6,677 nucleotides of DNA from assembly GCA_023416545.1 (NCBI GenBank), contig JAEZHO010000080.1:1-6677 (forward strand). The letters run 5' to 3'. The notes below the pieces were generated by a model. The model was not told the DNA's origin. It did no database searches and saw only the letters and a list, made by a program, of their open reading frames with translations. The position numbers and the translations under genes were made by a program. This stretch comes from Pseudomonadota bacterium (GTDB lineage: Bacteria; Pseudomonadota; Alphaproteobacteria; Rhizobiales; Rhizobiaceae). This document shows, piece after piece, positions 1 through 6,677 of the stretch. How positions within the stretch are numbered: the first letter of the stretch is position 1; every line of letters starts with the position of its first letter.

Positions 1-749
1 CCAGCGAGCGGCTGCGCGGCGTGCAGCGGGTCACGCTCGAAAGCCATTCGCGAAAGATTTCCTGGCACGGGGATTTCAAGGACGTGCCCCCCGGCCCTGT
101 CCTGGTCGTGGCGAACGAACTCTTCGATGCAATCCCGATCCGCCAGTTCGTCAAGACGCCGTCGGGCTTCCGCGAGCGGGTCGTCGCGCTCGACGAGGAG
201 GACAACCTGTCCTTCTCGCTGGGCGTCGGCGGGCGCGACCCGGCCCTTCTCCCGGCGCCGGTCGCGTCGGTACCCGACGGCACGATCTTCGAGGTCGCCC
301 CTGCCCGCCAGGCGGTGATGTCGACCTTGTGCGACCGGCTGAAGACCACGGGCGGTACCGCGCTCATCATCGACTACGGCCACATGGTCACCGGGTTCGG
401 CGATACGCTGCAGGCCATTCGCAACCATGCCTACGACCCGCCACTCGCCCATCCCGGCGAAGCCGATCTGACGAGCCACGTCGATTTCGAGGACCTCGCA
501 CGGGTCGCGATCGGCAGCGGCGTCCATCTCAACGGCGGCCTGAGGCAGGGAGATTTCCTGCGCGGGCTCGGCCTTTCCGAGCGCGCGGCGGCACTCGCCA
601 GCGGCAAGGATGCGGCCGACGGCAAGCTCATCGCCGCCGCCGTCGACAGGCTCGCCGGCGAGGGCGCAGGCAAGATGGGCGAGCTTTTCAAGGTCATCGC
701 CGTTTCGTCTCCCGCCGTGGATCTTGCGCCGTTTCGCCCGGTGGCCTGA
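1..749 (+). CDS. Class I SAM-dependent methyltransferase, MidA/NDUFAF7 family (DUF185), 5'-truncated
   Basis: The reading frame is open from base 3 and ends at TGA 747-749, giving 248 visible residues; the true start lies upstream of the window, so the GTG at 21 is only an internal codon. Family features seen are the NELFDAIPIRQF block (about bases 114-150), which matches the conserved N-E-F/L-F-D-A-x-P segment, and the later DYG...GDTLQAIR...PGEADLTSHVDF block (about 373-488). Both are hallmarks of the DUF185/Methyltransf_28 family. The N-terminal glycine-rich SAM-binding loop is outside the window. The mitochondrial relative NDUFAF7 methylates an arginine of complex I subunit NDUFS2 during assembly; the target of the bacterial proteins is not settled, so any complex I role here is inference. 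From general knowledge of rhizobial gene order, lgt may lie upstream, but this cannot be seen. The family call is solid; the substrate is unknown. Confidence 0.9.
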   Translation, partial: SERLRGVQRVTLESHSRKISWHGDFKDVPPGPVLVVANELFDAIPIRQFVKTPSGFRERVVALDEEDNLSFSLGVGGRDPALLPAPVASVPDGTIFEVAPARQAVMSTLCDRLKTTGGTALIIDYGHMVTGFGDTLQAIRNHAYDPPLAHPGEADLTSHVDFEDLARVAIGSGVHLNGGLRQGDFLRGLGLSERAAALASGKDAADGKLIAAAVDRLAGEGAGKMGELFKVIAVSSPAVDLAPFRPVA

Positions 750-920
750 ATGAGCCGGGTGAAGCTGGGTGAAGAAGTCGCTTGAAGACGCGGCGTAAAA
801 CATGACGATTGACAGCCAAGCCACCGCCGCGCCAACATCCCCGCCGACGAAGCAGCACATCCAGTGCATCCGCCGCTTGGCCTTCAGCCCCCTCCAGACC
901 TTGAGAGAGACCGCCTGCCC
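750..920 (+). promoter_or_regulatory. Intergenic region with weak sigma70-like promoter candidate upstream of pgeF
   Basis: This 171-base gap separates the methyltransferase stop codon from the chosen pgeF start. It holds a perfect TTGACA at 809-814 followed, after 18 bases, by CAACAT (833-838), a poor -10 match. A short direct repeat, GGGTGAAG, occurs twice within about 20 bases just after the methyltransferase stop (from about 757). No hairpin followed by a T-run is visible, so the methyltransferase could read through into pgeF. The only ORF at the left edge is an 11-codon one starting at ATG 750, which I do not call. The promoter is a guess based on the -35 box alone. Confidence 0.3.
903..910 (+). 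promoter_or_regulatory. Ribosome binding site that supports the ATG 921 start of pgeF
   Basis: The purine run GAGAGAGA ends 10 bases before ATG 921. It lies inside the possible N-terminal extension that would begin at GTG 864. This supports translation from 921, as does the Pro-rich, non-family-like character of the 19 extra residues. Confidence 0.5.
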
Positions 921-1715
921 ATGACGGAAAAGTCCTTGCCGACGCCCATCGAAAGCCCGTTCCTCAGCGAAAATTGCGGCAGCCGCCTGCGCCATGGCTA
1001 CTTCACCCGGCAGGGAGGCGTTTCGGAAGGGATCTATGCCGGGCTGAATGTCGGCGTTGGCTCCGCGGACGAGGCGGACCGGGTACGGGAAAACCGTGGC
1101 CGGGTGGCGGGCTGGTTCGGACTACCCTTCGAGCGGCTTGCCACCGTGCATCAGGTCCACTCCCCGGACGTGGTTGTCGTGGACGCCGCCTATTCCGGAG
1201 AACGGCCGAAGGCGGACGCGCTCGTGACCTCGACGCCCGGCGTCATACTCGGGGTCCTGACGGCGGACTGCGGCCCGATCCTGTTCTGCGACGGCGACAA
1301 CGGCGTCATCGGCGCAGCCCATGCCGGCTGGAAGGGCGCGCTGGACGGCGTCCTGGAGAATACCATCGAGGCGATGGTCAGCCTCGGCGCCGACCGCGGT
1401 TCGATCAGAGCCTGCCTCGGCCCGTCGATTGCGGCGCAAAGCTACGAGGTCGGCCCCGAATTCCTCGACCGTTTCCTCCAGTACGACGATGGGTACGAGA
1501 GGTTCTTCACGCCCTCGGAAAAGCCCGGGCATTCCTATTTCGACCTGCAGGCCCTTACCCTGCACCGCCTGCGGCAAGCCGGTGTTGGCGCCGACCAGCT
1601 CGGGCTGGATACCTATGCCGACGAGGCGCGGTTCTATTCCTATCGCCGCACCACCCATCGCGGCGAGCCGGACTACGGTCGGCAGATCTCTGCAATTGCA
1701 ATCACGGAGGAGTAA
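921..1715 (+). CDS. pgeF: Peptidoglycan editing factor PgeF / multicopper-polyphenol-oxidase-like (YfiH/YlmD, DUF152) protein
   Basis: The product is 264 residues from ATG 921, a normal length for the family. The same frame extends to GTG 864, but those 19 residues are Pro-rich and unlike family N-termini. Visible hallmarks are R-H-G-Y-F-T-R-Q-G-G-V-S (about 24-35), GLNVG (41-45), VHQVHS (76-81), LTADCGPI (113-120), AAHAGWKG (132-139) and CLGPSI (165-170). His80, Cys117 and His134 fit the conserved His-Cys-His zinc/active site. Members were first described as laccase-like polyphenol oxidases. Later work reports purine nucleoside phosphorylase and adenosine deaminase activity, and in E. coli a role in preventing L-Ser from replacing L-Ala in peptidoglycan. 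Which activity applies here cannot be read from sequence. No signal peptide is seen, so it is cytosolic. It is separated by one base from the M24-fold gene, implying one transcript. The family call is secure. Confidence 0.93.
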   Translation: MTEKSLPTPIESPFLSENCGSRLRHGYFTRQGGVSEGIYAGLNVGVGSADEADRVRENRGRVAGWFGLPFERLATVHQVHSPDVVVVDAAYSGERPKADALVTSTPGVILGVLTADCGPILFCDGDNGVIGAAHAGWKGALDGVLENTIEAMVSLGADRGSIRACLGPSIAAQSYEVGPEFLDRFLQYDDGYERFFTPSEKPGHSYFDLQALTLHRLRQAGVGADQLGLDTYADEARFYSYRRTTHRGEPDYGRQISAIAITEE

Positions 1716-1716
1716 G

Positions 1717-2868
1717 ATGGCGCTGCATTTCGAAAGGACCGAATACGCCGCCCGGCTCGAGCGCCTTCTGGAGAGGATGCGCGAGGAGAAGCTGGAGGCC
1801 ATGCTGCTCTTCGCCCAGGAAAGCATGTACTGGCTGACCGGCTACGACACGTTCGGCTACTGCTTCTTCCAGACCCTCGTGGTCAAGGCGGACGGCACGA
1901 TGGCGCTGCTGACCCGCTCGGCTGACCTGCGCCAGGCCCGCCATACCTCGGTGATCGACAACGTCGTCGTCTGGGTCGACCGCGTCAACGCCGACCCGAC
2001 GCTCGACCTGAAGAACCTTCTGAGCGACTTCGACCTGCTCGGCGCCCGCATCGGCGTCGAGTTCGACACGCATGGCATGACGGGACGGGTGGCGCGCCTG
2101 CTGGACAACCAGCTGGCGTCGTTCGGGCAGATCATCGACGCCTCCTACATCGTCAGCGGGCTTCGCCTTGTCAAAAGCCCGGCCGAGGTCGCCCATGCAA
2201 GGCGCGCGGCGGAACTCGCCGACGATGCGCTCGATGCGGCGCTGCCCCTCATCCGCGCCGGCGGCAGCGAAGCCGACATCCTGGCCGCCATGCAGGGCGC
2301 CATTCTCAGCGGCGGCGGCGACTATCCCGCCAACGAATTCATCATCGGCTCGGGGGAGGATGCCCTCCTCTGCCGCTACAAGTCCGGACGGCGGACGCTT
2401 GCGGCGAGCGACCAGCTCACGCTCGAATGGGCAGGCGTGAGCGCCCACTACCACGCCGCGATGATGCGCACCGTCGTGATCGGCGAGCCGAGCGCCCGCC
2501 ACCGCGAACTCTACAAGGCCTGCCTCGAGGCGATCACCGCGATCGAGGACGTGCTTCGCCCGGGCAACACGTTCGGCGATGTCTTCGACGTCCATGCGCG
2601 CATCCTCGACGAGCGCAGCCTGACGCGCCACCGGCTCAACGCCTGCGGCTATTCGCTCGGGGCCCGCTTCTCCCCGTCCTGGATGGAGCACCAGATGTTC
2701 CATGTCGGCAATCCGCAGGAGATCCTGCCGAACATGACGCTCTTCACCCACATGATCATCATGGATTCCGATACCGGCGCGGCGATGACCCTCGGCCATA
2801 CTTATCTTACCACCGAAGAGGCACCGCAGCCCTTGTCGCGCCACGGCCTGGACCTCATCATTCGGTGA
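1717..2868 (+). CDS. M24 (aminopeptidase P/creatinase-fold) family protein lacking the canonical metal ligands
   Basis: The product is 383 residues, starting one base after the pgeF stop, with a strong GGAGG at 1706-1710 six bases before the ATG. The N-terminal creatinase-like domain spans about 1-150 (LEAMLLFAQESMYWLTGYDTF region), followed by the typical linker RLVKSPAEVAHARRAA (150-165) and the pita-bread domain (about 166-383). The fold is recognisable from GSGEDALL (211-218), EWAG (237-240), YHAAMMRT (245-252), RPGNTFGDVF (281-290) and GYSLG (311-315). By eye, the five metal ligands of M24 peptidases (Asp, Asp, His, Glu, Glu) fall on Glu237/Trp238, Ala248, Tyr312, His345 and Gly360. The usual His of the xLPH/ILHY segment is Arg220. 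It is therefore unlikely to be a conventional Xaa-Pro aminopeptidase. Creatinase and ectoine hydrolase (DoeA/EutD) are family members with non-peptidase activity and altered active sites, and this protein may belong with them or be a pseudoenzyme. No signal peptide; cytosolic. Substrate unknown. Confidence 0.88.
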   Translation: MALHFERTEYAARLERLLERMREEKLEAMLLFAQESMYWLTGYDTFGYCFFQTLVVKADGTMALLTRSADLRQARHTSVIDNVVVWVDRVNADPTLDLKNLLSDFDLLGARIGVEFDTHGMTGRVARLLDNQLASFGQIIDASYIVSGLRLVKSPAEVAHARRAAELADDALDAALPLIRAGGSEADILAAMQGAILSGGGDYPANEFIIGSGEDALLCRYKSGRRTLAASDQLTLEWAGVSAHYHAAMMRTVVIGEPSARHRELYKACLEAITAIEDVLRPGNTFGDVFDVHARILDERSLTRHRLNACGYSLGARFSPSWMEHQMFHVGNPQEILPNMTLFTHMIIMDSDTGAAMTLGHTYLTTEEAPQPLSRHGLDLIIR

Positions 2869-2946
2869 TGCATCCACAGGCTGATTTGACAGTTCCGAAA
2901 GCGAACAACTAGGTTTGCCGCGGACGGGCTGGACGACGGAGGCGGC
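2869..2946 (+). promoter_or_regulatory. Intergenic gap with promoter candidate and RBS for the lipoprotein gene
   Basis: TTGACA stands at 2886-2891. About 17-18 bases further on lies CTAGGT/TAGGTT (2909-2915), a weak -10. GGAGG at 2938-2942 is four bases before ATG 2947 and makes that start convincing. No terminator hairpin is visible after the M24-fold gene, so read-through from the pgeF transcript is also possible. Confidence 0.4.
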
Positions 2947-3699
2947 ATGCGCAGAGTGGTAGTGGGACTGGTGGTGGCTTCGGCCACGGCAGTGTTCGCC
3001 GGCTGCACGACGGACGCCCTGACGCCGCCGGCCAATGTCGGCGGCGGATTGCGGCCGTCTTCGCCCGTGACGCAGGCCGAAGCCGACCGGCTCGCCCGCG
3101 CTCCCGATCCGCAGGACGGCTGGTCCTCCGCGGGCGGCCAGCCGGCCCGGCAGCATCCTCCGCAGAACACGCTGGAGGCGCAGGCACAGGCGCTGCAGTC
3201 CGGGAACGCCGCCCCGCCCTCCCCGCCTCCTGCCGCCTCGCCGCCTGCCTCGCCTGCCTCCCCGCCGGCCTTCCCCTCGGCCTCCTCCCCGCCGGCACAG
3301 CCGCAGCAGGCGGCGCAGGCAACCGCTGCGCAAGGTTCCATCCGCTTCCTGCCCATCATCGGGGCGCCCGTGCAGGCGGTAACGCCGCTCTCGCGCCAGC
3401 TCGGCGCACAGGCACGCGCCGGCGGGCTGACGATCCGCGCCTCGGGCGACAGCAGCACCGATCATATCCTCAAGGGCTATTTCTCCGCCTTCGCCGAAAG
3501 CGAGTCGGTGACCGTGGTCTATGTCTGGGATATCCTCGACAACAGCGGCGGCCGGCTGCACCGTGTCCAGGGCCAGGAACGGATCGCCGCCACCCCTCGC
3601 GGCGACCCGTGGACGGCGGTGCCCGCCGCCACCATGGAGACGATCGCCACGAAGACGATCAACGAATATGTGGCCTGGAAGAACGGGCGTTCCGGATGA
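2947..3699 (+). CDS. Putative lipoprotein of unknown function with Pro/Ala/Ser-rich linker
   Basis: The product is 250 residues. It begins with Met-Arg-Arg, a hydrophobic stretch (4-18) and AVFAGC with Cys20, fitting a type II signal peptide and lipid anchor; Phe at position -3 is less usual than Leu. Residues 21-88 are polar and probably disordered. Residues 89-120 are a Pro/Ala/Ser-rich stretch that looks like a spacer across the periplasm or cell wall. Residues 131-247 form the likely folded domain, with IRFLPIIGAPVQAV (132-145), HILKGYFSAF (173-182), VTVVYVWDILD (188-198), LHRVQGQE (204-211) and DPW (220-222), then a final helix (ATMETIATKTINEYVAW). I associate this domain with hypothetical rhizobial lipoproteins, but I cannot give it a function. 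Anchoring in the inner or outer membrane is inference; residue +2 is Thr, not the Asp retention signal. It lies 110 bases before prs, with no evident functional tie. Confidence 0.82.
   Translation: MRRVVVGLVVASATAVFAGCTTDALTPPANVGGGLRPSSPVTQAEADRLARAPDPQDGWSSAGGQPARQHPPQNTLEAQAQALQSGNAAPPSPPPAASPPASPASPPAFPSASSPPAQPQQAAQATAAQGSIRFLPIIGAPVQAVTPLSRQLGAQARAGGLTIRASGDSSTDHILKGYFSAFAESESVTVVYVWDILDNSGGRLHRVQGQERIAATPRGDPWTAVPAATMETIATKTINEYVAWKNGRSG
3211..3296 (+). repeat. Low-complexity CCT/GCC-rich tract encoding the Pro/Ala/Ser linker
   Basis: This pyrimidine-rich strand is built from imperfect, repeated CCGCCTGCCTCG / CCTCCCCGCC units. It codes for residues 89-117 of the lipoprotein. The repetitive, in-frame design suggests the linker length may vary between strains by slippage; this is inference. 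Confidence 0.6.
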
Positions 3700-3748
3700 C
3701 GAATTTCATGGATTATTCATAAAATTGCGGGACCGGGGCCAAACGCTC

Positions 3749-3776
3749 TTGCATTCGCCTTATGCGGCGGTAAAAG
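3749..3776 (+). promoter_or_regulatory. Candidate promoter of prs
   Basis: The 110-base gap 3700-3809 contains TTGCAT (3749-3754), then 16 bases, then TAAAAG (3771-3776). These are partial matches to -35 and -10 boxes, placed about 35-60 bases before the prs ATG. No terminator hairpin after the lipoprotein gene is evident in the gap, which otherwise shows no gene. Confidence 0.4.
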
Positions 3777-3809
3777 GCGCCCATCCAGCGTCAGAACGGG
3801 CGGACCGAA

Positions 3810-4742
<933 letters not shown>

Positions 4743-4759
4743 ACTATGCTGCGGCGATG

Positions 4760-4790
4760 GCAGTATAACGCGGTTCCACATTAATACTGC
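4760..4790 (+). repeat. Inverted repeat GCAGTAT-N17-ATACTGC between prs and the MCP gene
   Basis: The arms at 4760-4766 and 4784-4790 are perfect 7-base complements with a 17-base loop, and no T-run follows. The right arm overlaps CTGCGGC (4787-4793), which also occurs at 4749-4755. It could be a regulator operator or a stem in the mRNA; it could also be chance. Confidence 0.4.
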
Positions 4791-4811
4791 GGCAACGAAT
4801 TGCTGACAAAG

Positions 4812-4842
4812 ATTCCCCACCATTTTACCGTGTGTGGGGGAT
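4812..4842 (+). promoter_or_regulatory. Hairpin immediately before the MCP start, enclosing its Shine-Dalgarno; also possible prs terminator
   Basis: ATTCCCCAC (4812-4820) pairs with GTGGGGGAT (4834-4842), nine pairs including one G-U, around a 13-base loop. It is followed by ATTATTGTT and then ATG 4852. The GGGGGA at 4836-4841, 10 bases before the ATG, is the best ribosome site, so the 3' arm contains the Shine-Dalgarno and the 5' arm works as an anti-Shine-Dalgarno. Read from prs, the same stem plus a modest T-rich tail could act as a terminator about 70 bases after the prs stop. The stem is seen; both roles are inferred. Confidence 0.55.
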
Positions 4843-4851
4843 ATTATTGTT

Positions 4852-6677
4852 ATGTCGCAGTCATTGAAGTCTGCCGGCGCAGGAAAGTCTTGGTCCATCA
4901 AGGCAAAGTTTGCAGGCCTTGTCGTCGGGGCCACGTTCATTTCCTGCCTTTCCGTCGGGCTCCTGAGCTATCAGGTCGGCAAGGGCGGCCTCATCGAGGC
5001 AAGCCAGCTTCGCCTTGAATCCGTTGCCGGCAACCAGTCGAAGGGACTGGACGCCTACGAGGAGCGGATTTCCCAGTCGCTCAACGACCTCGGCCAGAAT
5101 ACCGCGATCGGCCAGGCCATCGAGACGATGACCAATGTCATCCCGAGCGAGGGCAGCTCCATCAAGGAAGCCTATCAGAAGCTCGACCTTTCGGCGGACG
5201 AACGCGCCGCGAACGAAGGCAACGGCCTGAAGCTCCTCTACGCCATCCACCACAGCGCAATCCACGGCACGATCGCAAGCAGCTGGAAGAACGCCGGCGT
5301 CAGCGACATCTATATCGTCGACCTCAAGGGCCAGATCGTCTACTCGGTCACCAAGGGCAAGGAACTGCTCGAGCAGGCCTCCGCAGTTGCGCCGATCAAC
5401 GACATCCTTACCCGCATCAATGCCGGCTCCCCCGATCAGGTCCACAGCTCACCCTTCGCACCCTACGAGTTCGACGGCGGCAAGTCCTCGGCTCTCATCG
5501 GCAAGCAGCTGGCTGTCTCCTCCTGGGGACAGACCGTCGTCAAGGGCGCGGTGATCTTCCGCCTCTCGGCCGAGCAACTGACCCGCGCCGTGACCCCGGA
5601 CGAATACGGCAAGTCGATCGACGAGGCTCTCCTCCTCGACGCCAAGGGCGGCTTCCGCAGCGGTTCCTTCGTCGGCGGCCAGCCGCACGACATCCCGGCG
5701 GAACTGGTCGAGGCGGCTGTCGCACAGTCGGCCGGATCGGCCTTCGCGACGGTCGCGGACCAGCCCCTCTTCTTCGCCTACCAGCCGGTCTCCATCTTCG
5801 GTGAAAAGCATCTGCTGGCCATGGCACAGAACGAGGCGGCCGTGCTCGCATCGGCCAATGACCTCGCCTGGTGGGCCATCCTGGCCACGCTCGCGGTCCT
5901 CGTGGTCATGGGCGGCATCGGCACCTACATCTCGGCCCGCTTGACCCGTCCGCTGACGGAACTCGCCACCCTGATGAACCGCCTCAACTCCGGCGACAAG
6001 TCGATCGTCGTCGGCTATGTCGGCCGCGGCGACGAGGTGGGCACAATGGCCCGCGCACTGGAAACCTTCCGGCAGGGCGCGCTCGACAAGGAGCGCATGG
6101 AGGAAGAGTCGCACCGCAAGAACGAGGAGATCGACGAGGAGCGTCAGCAGCGTGAGGCCGAGAAGGCCGCGAGCGCCCGCGAAATCGAGGAAGCCGTCTC
6201 CGCGCTCGCGACCGGTCTCGCCGCCCTCTCCCGCGGCAAGCTCGACCAGCGCATCACCACGGCCTTCGCACCCTCGCTGGACCACCTGCGCCACGACTTC
6301 AACAACTCGCTGGCCGGCCTCGAAGCGACGATTGCCTCGATCGGCAGCAGCGTCACCACGATCCGCGCCGGCTCCGGCGAACTGAAGATGGCGTCCGACG
6401 ACCTGTCGCGCCGGACCGAACGCCAGGCGGCGGCGCTGGAAGAAGCAGCCGCTGCGCTCGCCGACATGACCGGTGCGGTCAACGGCGCACTCGCCCGTTG
6501 CGAAACGGCGGTCGGGGTTGCGGCCGACACCCTGACGGGTGCGCACACCTCCACCACCGTCGTGCGGGACGCGATCGACGCCATGGAGCGCATCGAAAGC
6601 TCCTCCGCCAAGATCCGTCAGATCATCGACGTCATCGACCAGATCGCCTTCCAGACGAACCTGCTGGCGCTCAACGC
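4852..6677 (+). CDS. Methyl-accepting chemotaxis protein (transmembrane chemoreceptor), 3'-truncated
   Basis: The frame is open from ATG 4852 to the window end, giving 608 complete codons and no stop. The layout is a short cytoplasmic N-terminus; TM1 (about 21-43); a periplasmic sensor of about 295 residues (44-338); TM2 (about 339-361); a HAMP domain (about 361-413, with RPLTELA); a charged Glu/Lys/Arg coiled coil (414-443); and a second HAMP-like segment (about 444-496, with LSRGKLDQRI). The signalling helix follows: DDLSRRTERQAAALEEAA (516-533), the region around the first methylation helix, and KIRQIIDVIDQIAFQTNLLALN (587-608), leading into the hairpin tip just beyond the window. The sensor contains SDIYIVDLKGQIVYSV (151-166) and EALLLDAKGGFRSGSF (258-273), which look like strands of two PAS-like folds, so a double-Cache-type ligand domain is likely. 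The ligand is unknown. The protein signals through CheA/CheW to flagella. GTG 4834 in the same frame is a less likely start. Confidence 0.95.
   Translation, partial: MSQSLKSAGAGKSWSIKAKFAGLVVGATFISCLSVGLLSYQVGKGGLIEASQLRLESVAGNQSKGLDAYEERISQSLNDLGQNTAIGQAIETMTNVIPSEGSSIKEAYQKLDLSADERAANEGNGLKLLYAIHHSAIHGTIASSWKNAGVSDIYIVDLKGQIVYSVTKGKELLEQASAVAPINDILTRINAGSPDQVHSSPFAPYEFDGGKSSALIGKQLAVSSWGQTVVKGAVIFRLSAEQLTRAVTPDEYGKSIDEALLLDAKGGFRSGSFVGGQPHDIPAELVEAAVAQSAGSAFATVADQPLFFAYQPVSIFGEKHLLAMAQNEAAVLASANDLAWWAILATLAVLVVMGGIGTYISARLTRPLTELATLMNRLNSGDKSIVVGYVGRGDEVGTMARALETFRQGALDKERMEEESHRKNEEIDEERQQREAEKAASAREIEEAVSALATGLAALSRGKLDQRITTAFAPSLDHLRHDFNNSLAGLEATIASIGSSVTTIRAGSGELKMASDDLSRRTERQAAALEEAAAALADMTGAVNGALARCETAVGVAADTLTGAHTSTTVVRDAIDAMERIESSSAKIRQIIDVIDQIAFQTNLLALN

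Noticed and set aside
750..785. An 11-codon ORF starting right after the methyltransferase stop.
   Set aside because: It is too short, has no ribosome site of its own, and nothing suggests a leader peptide.
864..920. A GTG-initiated extension of pgeF by 19 residues.
   Set aside because: The Pro-rich residues do not resemble family N-termini, and the purine-rich ribosome site fits ATG 921.
1702..3561. A 619-codon open frame on the - strand across the M24-fold and lipoprotein genes.
   Set aside because: It lies antisense to two genes with clear family motifs. Its product is rich in Arg/Gly/Ala low complexity with no recognisable domain, as expected from high GC at third positions.
4758..4773. 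A sigma54-like promoter (TGGCAG... before the MCP gene).
   Set aside because: The -12 GC is not at the required distance from the -24 GG.
4842..4847. TATTAT as a -10 box directly before the MCP ATG.
   Set aside because: It would give a leaderless transcript, and no -35 box lies at the right spacing (ACCATT at 4819-4824).
5449..6546. A 365-codon open frame on the - strand opposite the MCP gene.
   Set aside because: It is a shadow of the MCP frame, with Gly/Arg/Ala-rich content and no domain.

Overview
This is a GC-rich chromosomal window with six protein genes, all on the + strand, closely packed and with uniform coding character. The gene content suggests an alphaproteobacterium of the Rhizobiales (Rhizobium/Agrobacterium/Shinella/Ensifer-like). 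It includes a MidA/NDUFAF7-type methyltransferase, a PgeF-type protein, an M24-fold protein, a lipoprotein of a type I associate with rhizobia, a classical PRPP synthase and a multi-HAMP chemoreceptor. This placement is inferred from protein style and gene order, not from a database search.

Layout. Positions 1-749 hold the 3' part of a DUF185/MidA-like SAM methyltransferase whose 5' end lies outside the window. A 171-base gap (750-920) has weak promoter-like sequence. pgeF (921-1715) and an M24/creatinase-fold gene (1717-2868) follow, separated by one base and almost certainly co-transcribed. A 78-base gap leads to a putative lipoprotein gene (2947-3699) with a Pro/Ala/Ser-rich linker. After 110 bases comes prs (3810-4742), encoding ribose-phosphate pyrophosphokinase. 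A 109-base intergenic region with two inverted repeats precedes a methyl-accepting chemotaxis protein gene (4852 to beyond 6677), which is cut by the window end.

How the genes relate. prs is a housekeeping enzyme feeding nucleotide, histidine and NAD synthesis. PgeF is linked by literature to purine-nucleoside phosphorolysis/deamination and to peptidoglycan quality control. The MCP is a membrane chemosensor. There is no clear sign that the six genes form one pathway, and I see no mobile element, CRISPR array, RNA gene or defence system. The main points for a second look are two. The M24-fold protein appears to have lost every metal ligand of the peptidase family. A hairpin immediately upstream of the MCP gene buries its likely Shine-Dalgarno sequence. 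Otherwise the region looks like ordinary core genome.
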